A stretch of DNA of 64,000 bases from Bradyrhizobium yuanmingense (GCF_900094575.1 NZ_FMAE01000002.1:558001-622000); one strand, 5' to 3'. Positions 26,739 to 37,672 are shown, counted from the stretch's first letter. Translations and numbers: made by a program. Notes: generated by a model not told the origin, from the letters alone.

Positions 26739-28427
26739 ATGAAATTTCGTCTGTCCTTGTCCTCTGCGATCGTCGCGTTTGGCATCGTTCTCGCCATTGG
26801 TTTCGCCGCCGTTGTTTCGACCAGCCTGTACGCCCTAAAAGAGCTCAAGGTCGGCGGTCCGCTCTATTCCGACATCAAGCTCGGCAATGACCTCATCGCC
26901 GACATCCTGCCGCCGCCCGAATACATCATCGAAGCCTATCTCGAGGCGACGCTGGCCATGCGCGAGCCGGATCAGCTGGCGGCCCACGGCGAGCGTCTGG
27001 TCCAGCTCCGCAAGGACTACGACGAGCGCAAGGCGTTCTGGGTCTCCTCCAGCCTCTCGGCCGACCTCAAGACCGCGCTGGTGTCGAAATCCGATGCGGA
27101 GGTGCAGAAATTCTGGAAGGCATCGGATCAGCTTCTGCCCGCCCTCAAGGCCAAGGACGCGGCGGCTTCCGAGCGCGTCTATGCGCAGCTCAAGGAGGCC
27201 TATACCGCGCATCGCGCCGTCATCGACAGCATCGTCGAGAGTGCTAACAAGCGGAATGCCGCCATGGAGAAGCTGGCCGCGGACCGCGACAGCGCGATGC
27301 TCTATATCCTCCTCGGCGTCTCCATCGCCGTCCTCGCCTTCGTTACCGCCGGCCTGCTGGGTGTTGCCCTCGGCGTGGTGCGCCCGATCGTGCGCATGAC
27401 GGACACGATGCAGAAGCTCGCGACCGGCGATCTCGCCGCCGAGATTCCGTTCGCGCAGCGCCAGGACGAGGTCGGCTCGATGGCGGGCGCGCTTGTGGTG
27501 TTCAAGCAGGCGGCGGTCGAGAACTCCCGTCTGCGCGAGGAGCAGTTGCGGCAGGAACGGGCGGCGGCGCTCGCCAAGCGCTCCGCCCTGCACCAGATGG
27601 CCGAAACGGTCGAGCGCGAGACCGGCCGCTCGGTCGATACCGCGACCGCGGCGACGCAGGGCGTGGAGCAAGCCGCCTCCGGCCTCTCTGAGATCGCAAA
27701 GTCGCTCTCTGCGCAGTCGCAGGCGGTGGCGGCGGCCTCGACCCAGGCGCTCGGCAGCTCGCAGGCCGTCTCCGCTGCGGCCGAAGAGTTGAGCGCCTCG
27801 ATCCGCGAGATCACGAGCCAGGTCGCGCGGACCAGCACCGTCACCAAATCGGCCGTCGCCGGCCGCGAGCAGGCGCGTTCGACCATTCAGGCGCTGGCCG
27901 GATCGGTGAAGAAGATCGCGGAGGTCTCCGACCTCATCGGCGGCATCGCAGGCCAGACCAACCTCCTCGCGCTCAACGCGACGATCGAGGCGGCGCGCGC
28001 CGGCGAGGCCGGCCGCGGCTTCGCGGTGGTTGCCGCCGAAGTGAAATCGCTGTCCGACCAGACCGCCAAATCCACCGAGGAGATCGGGCGGCTGATTGCC
28101 GAGATCCAGGCCTCGACGCAGGCCGCGGTGGACGCCGTCGAGGCTATGGGAGGCCACATCATCGAGATCGACGGCGTGGCGACATCGGTCGCTGCCGCGA
28201 TGGAACAGCAGGATGCCGCGACCCGGGAGATCACGCGTTCGATTTCCGAATCGGCCTCCGCCGCACAGGAGGTCTCGGCCAAGATCGGCGACGTCAGCCG
28301 CGATGCCGCCTCCGTCAACCAGCGCGCCGCGGATGTGAGGCAGGCGATCGCCGGGATGACGGCCAATCTCGATCAACTGCGCGCGATCGTCGTGCGGACG
28401 GTGCGCGACTCGACCGCCGCAGCCTGA
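26739..28427 (+). CDS. Membrane-bound methyl-accepting chemotaxis protein
   Basis: A 562-residue chemoreceptor. Membrane segment 1 (about 7-30) and segment 2 (about 188-212) enclose a periplasmic, mainly helical sensor domain of some 155 residues. A HAMP domain follows (about 210-265, VRPIVRMTDTMQKLATGDL). The signalling domain has the conserved tip [32 protein letters not shown]. The sensor ligand cannot be predicted. The 260 bases upstream show no gene. It follows the pca genes, but co-regulation is only a possibility. Confidence 0.9.
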   Translation: MKFRLSLSSAIVAFGIVLAIGFAAVVSTSLYALKELKVGGPLYSDIKLGNDLIADILPPPEYIIEAYLEATLAMREPDQLAAHGERLVQLRKDYDERKAFWVSSSLSADLKTALVSKSDAEVQKFWKASDQLLPALKAKDAAASERVYAQLKEAYTAHRAVIDSIVESANKRNAAMEKLAADRDSAMLYILLGVSIAVLAFVTAGLLGVALGVVRPIVRMTDTMQKLATGDLAAEIPFAQRQDEVGSMAGALVVFKQAAVENSRLREEQLRQERAAALAKRSALHQMAETVERETGRSVDTATAATQGVEQAASGLSEIAKSLSAQSQAVAAASTQALGSSQAVSAAAEELSASIREITSQVARTSTVTKSAVAGREQARSTIQALAGSVKKIAEVSDLIGGIAGQTNLLALNATIEAARAGEAGRGFAVVAAEVKSLSDQTAKSTEEIGRLIAEIQASTQAAVDAVEAMGGHIIEIDGVATSVAAAMEQQDAATREITRSISESASAAQEVSAKIGDVSRDAASVNQRAADVRQAIAGMTANLDQLRAIVVRTVRDSTAAA

Positions 28428-28497
28428 GCCGGCGGCAGCCGCTGGTGCCCGGGCATGTGATCGTGCAGTATGACGCGGGACAGGGGCATCGTGGTTC

Positions 28498-29559
28498 ATG
28501 ACATCTCCACAATTGCCGGCGGTCGTTGAGCCCGCCCGACTGACGGCCGCGCTGCGCCGGGGCGGCGCGCTGGATGCAGGCGCCGTCCGCGAGGTGAAGG
28601 TGCTGCATCAGCGCGACACAGTGGTGTCGCATATCGTCAGGCTCGGGCTGCGCTATGTCGGCGAGTCCGCCGGTGCTCCGCAGTCGCTGATCCTCAAGAC
28701 GCCCAATGCCGCTTTCGCCAAGCGCCTCGCCAATGGCGGCCGGCGCGAGGTGGGCTATTACACGCAGCTGGTGCCGCAGATGCCGCCGGGACTCGTGCCG
28801 CGCTGCTTTGATGGGCATTTCGACGAGGACAGCTTCGCCTGGCATCTGCTCCTGGAAGATCTCACCGACAGCCACGAGATCGCGACGGCCTGGCCGGTGC
28901 CGCCGTCGCGTGAGCAGACGTTCGCCATCGTCACGACGCTGGCGCGCTGGCATGCAGCCTGGTGGGACCATCCGAGCCTCGGCGAGACCCTCGGCACCTG
29001 GGCCAGCGTGGAGGACAGCGCGCAACGCATGGAGACGTTCGCGGGGCATTACGACCGCTTTGCCGATCTTCTCGGCGATCGCCTCAGCGAGGAACGGCGG
29101 ATCCTCTATCGTCGGCTCATCGATCAGTCGGAGCGGCTGTCCCAGCGTTACCATTCACGCCGCCACCTCAGTATCACGCATGGCGATGCCCATGTCTGGA
29201 ATTTCCTGCTGCCGCGCACGGGAATCGATGACACCGTGCGCATCTTCGATTTCGATCTTTGGAGCATCGACGTTCCGACCCACGATCTCGCCTACATGAT
29301 GGCGATGCATTGGTATCCGGAACGCCGGCAGGCGCTCGAACGGCTGCTGCTCAATCTCTACCACGACACGCTGATCGAGAGCGGCATCACCGGCTATTCG
29401 CGCGGAGCGCTCGACCGCGACTATCGCTGGGCGGTGCTCTGGCAGATCACGCGGCCGGTCTGGCAGTGGAGCATCAACATCCCGCCGCTGATCTGGTGGA
29501 ACAATCTGGAGCGGGCGTTTGCGGCCGTGGATGATTTGGGCTGCGAGGAGCTGTTGTAG
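28498..29559 (+). CDS. Aminoglycoside phosphotransferase/kinase-like family protein
   Basis: A 353-residue protein with the protein-kinase-like fold of the APH/choline kinase/ecdysteroid kinase group. The catalytic loop is ITHGDAHVWNF (HGDxxxxN) and the metal motif is IFDFDLWSIDVPTHDLAY. The nucleotide-binding lobe contains LILKTPNAAFAKR and REVGYYTQL. Proteins of this subgroup are common in Proteobacteria and mostly act on unknown small alcohols; antibiotic resistance is not implied. It lies 70 bases after the chemoreceptor on the same strand. Confidence 0.8.
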   Translation: MTSPQLPAVVEPARLTAALRRGGALDAGAVREVKVLHQRDTVVSHIVRLGLRYVGESAGAPQSLILKTPNAAFAKRLANGGRREVGYYTQLVPQMPPGLVPRCFDGHFDEDSFAWHLLLEDLTDSHEIATAWPVPPSREQTFAIVTTLARWHAAWWDHPSLGETLGTWASVEDSAQRMETFAGHYDRFADLLGDRLSEERRILYRRLIDQSERLSQRYHSRRHLSITHGDAHVWNFLLPRTGIDDTVRIFDFDLWSIDVPTHDLAYMMAMHWYPERRQALERLLLNLYHDTLIESGITGYSRGALDRDYRWAVLWQITRPVWQWSINIPPLIWWNNLERAFAAVDDLGCEELL

Positions 29560-29566
29560 CGCTGTT

Positions 29567-29616
29567 GTGTTCCGGACGCGGTGCAACGTGTAGCGCTGCG
29601 CTGCGTCCGGGGCCCG
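29567..29616. repeat. Inverted repeat, TCCGGACGCGGTGCA type
   Basis: TTCCGGACGC and GCGTCCGGGG arms enclose GTAGCGCTGCGCTGC. The related larger element at 52058-52214 shares the same arms. It lies between convergent genes (phosphotransferase and MFS permease). Confidence 0.65.
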
Positions 29617-29623
29617 AGATCCG

Positions 29624-31180
29624 CTACTCCATCACCGCATGCTCCGGCCCCGCCGCCTGCTTGCGCAGCGTCGCCTTGGTCGAGCCGATCAGCAAAGCGA
29701 GCGGGATGGTGCAGAGGATGAAGAGCATCACCAGCTGGTAGTCGTGCGCGAAGGCGATGATCTGCGCCTGCACGTTGACCATTCTGTCGGCCATGGCGCG
29801 GCCGGTGTCGGTCGACAGATTGATGATGCCGCTGACGCCGGGCATCTGCAGCGCGTGGTTGAACGGGTTGATGTGCTCGGACAGGATCGCGTAGGTCCAT
29901 CGCGTGCCTTGCGTCAATTGCGCGATGACGACGGAAATGCCGACCGAGCTCGCGACGTTGCGCATCAGGGTCAGCATCGCGGTGCCGTCGGTGCGCAGCT
30001 CGTTCGACAGTGTCAGGAACGCCACGGTCGAGAGCGGCACGAAGACGAGGCCGAAGCCAAAACCCTGGATGACGCTGACCGTGACGATCTCCGGCACCTG
30101 GGTCAGATCGGTCCAGCCCGTCATCTGGAACAGCGAGCCCGCCGTCAGCGTCAGGCCGCAGATGATCAGCGTGCGCGCCTCGATATAACGCATCATGCGG
30201 CCGACCAGCATCATGGCGAAGAAGGTGCCGATGCCGCGGGTCGCCAGCAGCAGGCCGGCGGTGATGATGGGATAGCCGATCACGTTCTGCATGTAGGGCG
30301 AGGCGAGTGCCATGGTCGAGAACAGGACGAGCCCCATCACGATCATGAACAGGCAGCCGGTGACGAAGTTGCGGTCCCGGAACAGGGCGAAGCGGATGAA
30401 CGGGGTCGAGGTCGTGAAGGAATGCGCGAGGAAGAAGTAGAACGCGACGGCCGAGACGATGAACTCGGCGAGGATCTCGTTCGATTCCAGCCAGCCCAAT
30501 TGCTCACCGCGGTCGAGCGCGAGCTGGAGCGCGCCGATCGCGACCGCCAGCGCGGCGAAGCCGAACCAGTCGAATTTGAGGCTGAAATCCTTCCTGGTCT
30601 CGTCCATGAAGACGACCAGCCCGAGCACGGTGATGATGCCGAACGGCAGGTTGACGAAGAACACCCAGTGCCAGGAATAGGTCTCGGTGAGCCAGGCTCC
30701 CAGCGACGGTCCCATGATCGGACCCATCATCACGCCCATGCCCCAGATCGCCATCGCCTTGGCGCGTTCCTGAAGCGTGTAATAGTCGAGCATGACCGAT
30801 TGCGACAGCGGTACCAGCGCTGCGCCGAACACGCCCTGCAGCAGGCGGAACAGCACCATCTGGTTGATGTCCTGCGCGAGGCCGCACAGCACCGACGCCA
30901 TGGTGAAGCCGGCCGAGCAGATGATGAAGATGCGCTTGCGGCCGAAGCGGTTGGCGATCCAGCCCACCGGCGCCGTCATGATCGCGGCGGCGACGATGTA
31001 GGAGGTCAGCACCCAGTTGATCTGGTCCTGCGAGGCCGACAGCGTGCCCTGCATGTAGGGCAGCGCGACGTTGGCGATGGTGGTGTCCAGCGCCTGCATG
31101 ATGGTCGCGGTCATGGCGCAGATCGTCACCATGTTCCGGCGCAGGCCGGGGACCATCGGGCTGGCATGGGGGCCGGACAT
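29624..31180 (-). CDS. DHA2 family multidrug efflux MFS permease (EmrB-like)
   Basis: A 518-residue inner-membrane drug:proton antiporter with about 14 hydrophobic segments. Motif C-like TAPVGWIANRFGRKR and the opening LDTTIANVALPYMQGTL are typical of DHA2/EmrB. The start at ATG 31180 lies 16 bases after the stop of the adaptor gene. With the HlyD-type adaptor and MarR regulator it forms a complete efflux operon apart from the outer-membrane channel, which must be supplied elsewhere. Substrates unknown; hydrophobic weak acids and plant phenolics are common for the family. Confidence 0.92.
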   Translation of the reverse strand: MSGPHASPMVPGLRRNMVTICAMTATIMQALDTTIANVALPYMQGTLSASQDQINWVLTSYIVAAAIMTAPVGWIANRFGRKRIFIICSAGFTMASVLCGLAQDINQMVLFRLLQGVFGAALVPLSQSVMLDYYTLQERAKAMAIWGMGVMMGPIMGPSLGAWLTETYSWHWVFFVNLPFGIITVLGLVVFMDETRKDFSLKFDWFGFAALAVAIGALQLALDRGEQLGWLESNEILAEFIVSAVAFYFFLAHSFTTSTPFIRFALFRDRNFVTGCLFMIVMGLVLFSTMALASPYMQNVIGYPIITAGLLLATRGIGTFFAMMLVGRMMRYIEARTLIICGLTLTAGSLFQMTGWTDLTQVPEIVTVSVIQGFGFGLVFVPLSTVAFLTLSNELRTDGTAMLTLMRNVASSVGISVVIAQLTQGTRWTYAILSEHINPFNHALQMPGVSGIINLSTDTGRAMADRMVNVQAQIIAFAHDYQLVMLFILCTIPLALLIGSTKATLRKQAAGPEHAVME

Positions 31181-31196
31181 CGCGCCAGTCCTTGTC

Positions 31197-32360
31197 TTAT
31201 TCTTTATCCTGGCCCGCGGTCGCGGACAGGCCGAGCAGGCCGGCAAGCGACCGCCGATGACCGGTGTCGATGGTGGCGTAGACGCTCATGCCGGCTTTCA
31301 GCTTCCGCACATATTTGTCGGTCTCGTCGAAATAGATGCGGATCGGCACGCGCTGCACCACCTTGACGAAATTGCCCATGGCGTTCTGCGGCGGCAGGAT
31401 CGCGAATTGCGCGCCGGTGCCGGGCGAGAGCGAGCCGATCTTGCCCTTGAACACATGGTTCGGGAATGCGTCGACCTCGAGCGTGACGGACTGGCCTTCG
31501 GTGACATAGGTGAGGTCGCTCTCCTTCGGATTGGCGTCGACCCAGGGATGGGCGACGTCGATGATGGAGAACACCGGCGTGCCGGCGGGCACATAGCGGC
31601 CGAGCTGAATCTGCTCGACCTGCGTCGCCACTCCATCCATCGGCGCGCGCAGCACGGTGTGGTCGAGGTTGCGCTGCGCGTCATCCAGCTTGGCTTTTGC
31701 CTGAGCGTAGGGCGGGAATTGCTCGAGCGGCAGATCAGGGTTGCCGAGCAGCTGGGTCTTTGCGTTGGAGAGCTGCTGCTTGATGTACTGCGCCTGCGCC
31801 CCGGCGGTGACCAGTGCGTTGGAGGCGTTGTCGAGATCGAGCTGGGAGCCGAAATTGTTCTTCACCAGCGCCTGCTTGCGCTCGACGTCGCGCTGCTTCA
31901 GATCGATGCCCTGCTGGGCGAGGCCCAACATGTCGCCGTAGATCTTGATGTTGGCGACGAGGTTGTCATAGGTCGTGCGCGCCTGCGCGAGCTGCGCCTT
32001 GGTCTCCTCGACCGCGAGGCGGAAAGGAACCGGGTCGATCTCGAACAGTTCGTCGCCGCGCTTGACCGACTGGCCTTCCTTGACGATGACTTTCAGGATC
32101 TTGCCGGAGATGTCGGGTGTCACCAGCACCTTCTGTGCGCCGACATAGGCATCGTCGGTGCCGACATAGCGGCCCCCATGCAGATAGAAGGTGATGCCGC
32201 CGATGGCGACGATGACAGGCAGCACGACCAGGAGCAGGAAACGGCGATAGCGGCGCAGGCCCGCCAGCAGGCGGCGGCGCGGATCGGTGCCGGCCTTCTT
32301 GGTCGGCTTGCCGCTGTCGCTCTTCTGCTCGGGCTGCAACTTGACGACCTGATCAGCCAT
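31197..32360 (-). CDS. HlyD/EmrA family membrane fusion (periplasmic adaptor) protein
   Basis: A 387-residue adaptor. One membrane segment (about 36-56) is followed by a biotinyl-lipoyl-like domain (VLVTPDISGKILKVIVKEGQSVKRGDELFEID), a helical hairpin and a beta-barrel domain. Its ATG overlaps the marR stop in ATGgcTGA, so translation is probably coupled. It links the MFS permease to an outer-membrane channel for drug extrusion. Confidence 0.92.
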   Translation of the reverse strand: MADQVVKLQPEQKSDSGKPTKKAGTDPRRRLLAGLRRYRRFLLLVVLPVIVAIGGITFYLHGGRYVGTDDAYVGAQKVLVTPDISGKILKVIVKEGQSVKRGDELFEIDPVPFRLAVEETKAQLAQARTTYDNLVANIKIYGDMLGLAQQGIDLKQRDVERKQALVKNNFGSQLDLDNASNALVTAGAQAQYIKQQLSNAKTQLLGNPDLPLEQFPPYAQAKAKLDDAQRNLDHTVLRAPMDGVATQVEQIQLGRYVPAGTPVFSIIDVAHPWVDANPKESDLTYVTEGQSVTLEVDAFPNHVFKGKIGSLSPGTGAQFAILPPQNAMGNFVKVVQRVPIRIYFDETDKYVRKLKAGMSVYATIDTGHRRSLAGLLGLSATAGQDKE

Positions 32361-32835
32361 GGCGCTGCTCCTTGCGTGCTTGCTCCGCGCCGGATGCCTG
32401 GATCGCGGTTCGCACGTTTTCCTTGATGGTTTCGAGCTGGGTGAGGAGGCGGTGCGCGTCCGCCGGATTGATGCCGTCGAGCGCGTTCGCCGTCAGCTCC
32501 GACTTCAGGCCGCTCATGCGGCCGAGCAATTGCCGCCCGGCCTTCTTGAGGTACAGGCGCTTGACCCGGCGATCCGAAGCGTCGCTGCGGCGCTCGATCC
32601 AGTCGTTGTCGCAGAGCTTGTCGATCAGCCGTGTCAGCGTGATCGGCTGCATCTCCAGGAGCTCGGCGAGCTCGGACTGCTTCATGCCCTCGCTGCGCTC
32701 CACCTTGGCCAGCACCGCCCATTGCGCCCGGGTGATGCCGAAGCGCGAGGCCTCCTTGTCGGCATAGACGCGCAAGAGGCGATAGAGCTCACCGAGCGTG
32801 AACAGGAAATTCTGGTCGACCGACCCGCGGCTCAT
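32353..32835 (-). CDS. MarR family transcriptional regulator
   Basis: A 160-residue winged-helix repressor. The recognition region is MKQSELAELLEMQPITLTRLIDKL, followed by the wing DASDRRVKRLYL. It is the first gene of the marR-emrA-emrB operon and overlaps emrA by 8 bases. The ATG at 32835 is preferred because GGAG lies nine bases upstream; the frame also opens at a TTG at 32850. A perfect 9-base inverted repeat over the predicted promoter suggests autorepression, relieved by an aromatic ligand. Confidence 0.92.
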   Translation of the reverse strand: MSRGSVDQNFLFTLGELYRLLRVYADKEASRFGITRAQWAVLAKVERSEGMKQSELAELLEMQPITLTRLIDKLCDNDWIERRSDASDRRVKRLYLKKAGRQLLGRMSGLKSELTANALDGINPADAHRLLTQLETIKENVRTAIQASGAEQARKEQRHG

Positions 32836-32849
32836 GAGCGTCGTCTCCA

Positions 32850-32878
32850 ATAAGCTTGAATATTATAAGCAAGCTTAT
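32850..32878. promoter_or_regulatory. Probable MarR operator overlapping the emr operon promoter
   Basis: ATAAGCTTG (32850-32858) and CAAGCTTAT (32870-32878) are perfect 9-base arms with an 11-base spacer. On the minus strand the spacer holds a TATAAT -10 box (32862-32867), so a bound repressor would cover the promoter and start site of marR-emrA-emrB. It may also influence the divergent Fur/Zur-type gene. Confidence 0.7.
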
Positions 32879-32990
32879 GATTAATTCACGGACCGGGGGC
32901 GCGGTGCTGTCCCGCGGGAGGAGCATGGCTGGCAGCCGGACGGCTCGTCGTGCTTTGGGTTCCCCCGCCGAAATGCTAGAAGACGGCGAC

Positions 32991-33485
32991 ATGAGCCTCG
33001 CAAAGCCGGCATTCCCCGCGCCCGACCATGATCACGGCCGCTGCACCGCGGACGCGCTTGCGCATGCCGAGGTGGTCTGCCAGCAGCGCGCGCAGAAATT
33101 CACGCCGATCCGCCGCCAGGTGCTGGGTGCCTTGCTCTCTAGCCACCGCCCGCTCGGCGCCTACGAAATCATCGACGAGCTTGCCAAGTCGATGGCGCGG
33201 CCGGCACCGATCACGATCTATCGTGCGCTCGACTTCCTGATGGCCAACGGCCTCGTGCATCGCATCGAAAGCCGCAACGCCTATCTCGCTTGCGCAGCCC
33301 ACGACCACGATTCGACCTCCGCGGTGGCGTTCCTGATCTGCGAGCGCTGCGGCCTGGTCGGCGAGATCTCCTCGGCGTCCTTCGCCAAGGACCTCAACGC
33401 CGCCGCGCGCAGCTCAGGCTTCGCGCCAAAGCTGTCTGTGGTGGAGATCACGGGCGTCTGCACGCATTGTCAGAAAATGTCTTGA
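32991..33485 (+). CDS. Fur family transcriptional regulator, Zur-like
   Basis: A 164-residue metal-dependent repressor. The winged-helix domain contains KFTPIRRQVLGALLSSHRPLGAYEI and ITIYRALDFLMANGLVHRI. The dimerisation domain has two CxxC pairs, Cys117/Cys120 (CERC) and Cys157/Cys160 (CTHC), which form the structural zinc site of Zur. HDHD at 104-107 offers further ligands. An N-terminal His-rich stretch (DHDHGRC) may also bind metal. The ATG at 32991 is preferred; the open frame upstream runs into the operator region. Zinc specificity is an inference from the cysteine pattern. Confidence 0.85.
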   Translation: MSLAKPAFPAPDHDHGRCTADALAHAEVVCQQRAQKFTPIRRQVLGALLSSHRPLGAYEIIDELAKSMARPAPITIYRALDFLMANGLVHRIESRNAYLACAAHDHDSTSAVAFLICERCGLVGEISSASFAKDLNAAARSSGFAPKLSVVEITGVCTHCQKMS

Positions 33486-33521
33486 AGCAACAACGGCGCA
33501 AAGCCGGATTTTTGGGAAGAA

Positions 33522-34475
33522 ATGTCCGCACCTCAAGCCATACCGTCCGCCGGCCGTCCCCTCAGTGCCGGCGCCATCGCCCTGATGCTCATGCTATGCC
33601 TGACCTGGGGATTCAACCAGATCGCGGTGAAGCTGGTGCTGCCGGACATTCCGCCGATGCTCCAGGCCACCATCCGCTCGATGGGCGCGCTGCCGGTGCT
33701 GTTCCTCATCGGCACCTTTCGAGGCGTCAAATTCTTCGAACGTGACGGCACCTGGAAGCCCGGCCTGATCGCCGGGCTGATGTTCGGCATCGAGTTCGTG
33801 TTGATCTTCCAGGGGCTGCACTTCACGTCTGCTTCTCGTGCGGTGGTGTTCCTCTACACCGCGCCGTTCTTCGTGGCGCTCGGCTCCTACCAGGTGCTCG
33901 GCGAGCGTCTCGGTGGCGCGCAATGGCTCGGCCTTGCCATCAGCTTTGCCGGCGTGGCGCTTGCGATCGGCGTGCCCCAGCCCAATGTCGATTCGCAGGT
34001 TCTGCTCGGCGATCTCATGATCGTCGGAGGCGCCGCGCTGTGGGCCGCGACGACGCTGGTTGCCAAGGGCACGCGGCTGCGCTTCGCCGCGCCCGAGAAG
34101 GCCCTGGGTTATCAGGTCGCGACCTCGATCCCGATCCTGGGGCTGGCGGCCTGGCTGTTCGGCGAATCCATCACCCACACTCCGTCGCCGCTGTCGCTCG
34201 GCCTGATGGCCTTCCAGGCGATCTGGGTGGTCGGAACCACGTTCACGCTTTGGTTCGCGCTGGTGAAGGCCTATTCGGCCAGCAAATTGTCCGCTTTTAC
34301 CTTCATCACCCCTTTGTTTGGCGTGGTGGGTAGCTATTTCATCATGCACGACACCCTCAGCCTGACATTCGGGGCCGCAGCGGTCCTTGTAATTGCTGGG
34401 CTTTTTCTGGTTAACCGTCCCAGCCCATCAGCTGCGGCGCCGCGTGATGCATTGCTGAACGTCACCAAAACCTGA
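33522..34475 (+). CDS. DMT family (EamA) transporter
   Basis: A 317-residue membrane protein with ten hydrophobic segments and two EamA repeats. Features include [22 protein letters not shown] at the start and [22 protein letters not shown] at the end of repeat one. It lies 36 bases after the Zur-like gene and 13 bases before ispG, so the three are probably co-transcribed. Substrate unknown; relatives export amino acids or metabolites. Confidence 0.87.
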   Translation: MSAPQAIPSAGRPLSAGAIALMLMLCLTWGFNQIAVKLVLPDIPPMLQATIRSMGALPVLFLIGTFRGVKFFERDGTWKPGLIAGLMFGIEFVLIFQGLHFTSASRAVVFLYTAPFFVALGSYQVLGERLGGAQWLGLAISFAGVALAIGVPQPNVDSQVLLGDLMIVGGAALWAATTLVAKGTRLRFAAPEKALGYQVATSIPILGLAAWLFGESITHTPSPLSLGLMAFQAIWVVGTTFTLWFALVKAYSASKLSAFTFITPLFGVVGSYFIMHDTLSLTFGAAAVLVIAGLFLVNRPSPSAAAPRDALLNVTKT

Positions 34476-34488
34476 TATTTGGACCGCC

Positions 34489-35772
<1,284 letters not shown>

Positions 35773-35793
35773 GCGCTCCTCAACATCGGAATC

Positions 35794-35877
35794 GTAGGGC
35801 GGGTTAGCACAGCCTAACCCGCTCTATTTTTTTGCGGGCGCGAGGTGGCGGGTTACGCTTCGCTAACCCGCCCTACG
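35794..35877. repeat. Inverted repeat, GTAGGGCGGGTTAGC type
   Basis: GTAGGGCGGGTTAGC pairs with GCTAACCCGCCCTAC; inside lie a second pair of GGGTTA/TAACCC blocks. A related element is at 49938-50028. It lies between ispG and the TauD gene. Confidence 0.8.
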
Positions 35878-35920
35878 TTGCTACGATGGCTCCCAATCAA
35901 GAACGATCGGGAGACACGCC

Positions 35921-36817
35921 ATGAGCTCACTCGCCGGCAAGCAGGGTCCGCGCTATCGCCACACCGCGGACGAAGGCGCGCCTTATGAGACCATCGCCGT
36001 CGAAAAGCTCACACCCATCATCGGCGCGGAAATCAGTGGCGTCGATATCGGCAAGCTTGTCGATGGCGATGCCCGCTCCAACCGGCAGATGGACGAGATC
36101 CATCGCGCGCTCGCCGAAAACCTCGTTATCTTCTTCCGCGACCAGCACATCACGCCGCAGCAGCATCTCGCCTTCGGCCGCAAGTTCGGCGAGCTGCATT
36201 TTCATCCCGCCGCCCCGCATGAGGACGAAGACCCCGCCTTGATGAAGATCTATGCGGACAAGAACTCGCCGCGCGCCAATGGCGAGGGCTGGCACTCCGA
36301 CGTGTCCTGCGATCTCGAGCCGCCGATGGGCTCGATCCTCTACATCAAGCAATGCCCGCCCCGCGGCGGCGACACGCTGTTTGCCAACATGTACGCGGCC
36401 TATGAGGCGCTGTCGGAGCGCATGAAAGCCTATCTCGATGGCCTGACGGCGCTGCACGATGGCGAGCCGATCTATCGCGGCCTTTACGCCAACTATGGCG
36501 TCGCCGATCGTCCCTCCTATCCCCATGCCGAGCATCCCGTGGTGCGCACCCATCCGGTCACGGCTAGGAAAGCGCTCTACGTCAACCGCGGCTTCACCCG
36601 CCACATCAACGGCATCCCGCGTGACGAGAGCGATGCGATGCTCGCCTATCTCTACCAGCACGCCGAGAACCCGCTGTTCCAGTGCCGCTTCCGCTGGACC
36701 GAGAACGCCATCGCCTTCTGGGACAACCGCTGCACCCAGCACCGCGCGATGTGGGACTACTGGCCGCACACACGCTCGGGCACGCGCGTGACGGTGAAGG
36801 GAGAGAGGCCGGTCTAA
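35921..36817 (+). CDS. TauD/TfdA family Fe(II)/2-oxoglutarate dioxygenase
   Basis: A 298-residue dioxygenase. The iron-binding facial triad is His125, Asp127 (GWHSDVSC) and His274 (TQHRAMWDY), with a 2-oxoglutarate-binding Arg in TRSGTRV. Similarity to taurine and 2,4-D/alkyl-sulfonate dioxygenases suggests hydroxylation of a small acid that then loses a leaving group, but the substrate is not predictable. GGGAG precedes ATG 35921. No transporter adjoins it. Confidence 0.88.
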   Translation: MSSLAGKQGPRYRHTADEGAPYETIAVEKLTPIIGAEISGVDIGKLVDGDARSNRQMDEIHRALAENLVIFFRDQHITPQQHLAFGRKFGELHFHPAAPHEDEDPALMKIYADKNSPRANGEGWHSDVSCDLEPPMGSILYIKQCPPRGGDTLFANMYAAYEALSERMKAYLDGLTALHDGEPIYRGLYANYGVADRPSYPHAEHPVVRTHPVTARKALYVNRGFTRHINGIPRDESDAMLAYLYQHAENPLFQCRFRWTENAIAFWDNRCTQHRAMWDYWPHTRSGTRVTVKGERPV

Positions 36818-36867
36818 TGGGCCGGGCTCGGGAGACCAACATCAATCAGTCAGCTTCGCGCAAAGGA

Positions 36868-36893
36868 AAGCCCCGGACGCGAGACCGGGGCTT
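36868..36893. terminator. Bidirectional terminator hairpin
   Basis: AAGCCCCGG (36868-36876) pairs with CCGGGGCTT (36885-36893), flanked by A-rich and T-rich ends, between the convergent TauD and outer-membrane protein genes. Confidence 0.8.
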
Positions 36894-36916
36894 CGTTTGT
36901 CGAAGAAGTGCCAAAG

Positions 36917-37672
36917 TCAGTATTTGGCGACGATCGGGCCACCGAAGCGGTAATTGATGCGGGCGGTGACAATGTCGACATCCTGGCGGATCGTATCACC
37001 GCGCGTGACCCCCGGAACGATCGACGAGCTAAAGGTGATGTCGCGATGGCCCATGAACAGGTGATCGTACTCGAGCGCCAGCGACCAGTTCGGCGCAAAA
37101 CCGAATTCGAAGCCGGTGCCTACGACGCCGCCCCAGCGGGTCTCGTTGGCGCGATCAAACACCAAGTCGATGCTGGTGATCACGCCCTCGTACTTGTCGC
37201 GGGTGACCGCGGCGCCGCCCTTCACGTACCAGAGAACGTTGTTCCAGCTGTAGCCGACCTGGCCGGTGAATAGGCCGAACGCATCAACCTTGGAGCGGTT
37301 GGTGAAATTGCCGTAGAACAAGCTGGAATTGGAGCCGGTGAAGTCGGCCCAGTTGCCCTGCGCCTCAACACCGAACACCCAATTGGTGGCCTGCCAGCGA
37401 TAGCCGATCTGACCACCGACGGTGGCGCCGCTCGCATTGTGGCAGCCTTCCCGGAAGGGCGGCGCAACGGTGAAGCCGGCATCGTTGTAGATATCCCAGC
37501 ACTTGTCGGCCCAGCCACCACCGCCGTTGATGCCGACGTAGAAGCCGCTCCAGTCGTAGATGGGGGCGATTGCGGGTGCCTTGGTGTAGGGTCGGGCTGC
37601 AAGGTCAGCGGCCGACGCCGCGCCTGTGAACAGCGCCATCAGAGCGGCGGTTGCGAATGCGAGTTTCTTCAT
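36917..37672 (-). CDS. Outer-membrane beta-barrel protein (Omp25/RopB-like)
   Basis: A 251-residue protein. A signal peptide (about 1-21, ending GAASA) precedes the mature start ADLAARPYTKAPAIAPIYDWSGFYVGINGG, the hallmark of the rhizobial small porin family. Alternating aromatic strands run to the C-terminus, which ends in NYRFGGPIVAKY with the typical terminal aromatic residue. Two cysteines (WADKCWDI and EGCHNA) might form a periplasmic disulfide. Likely a structural or surface protein of the outer membrane rather than a general porin. Confidence 0.88.
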   Translation of the reverse strand: MKKLAFATAALMALFTGAASAADLAARPYTKAPAIAPIYDWSGFYVGINGGGGWADKCWDIYNDAGFTVAPPFREGCHNASGATVGGQIGYRWQATNWVFGVEAQGNWADFTGSNSSLFYGNFTNRSKVDAFGLFTGQVGYSWNNVLWYVKGGAAVTRDKYEGVITSIDLVFDRANETRWGGVVGTGFEFGFAPNWSLALEYDHLFMGHRDITFSSSIVPGVTRGDTIRQDVDIVTARINYRFGGPIVAKY

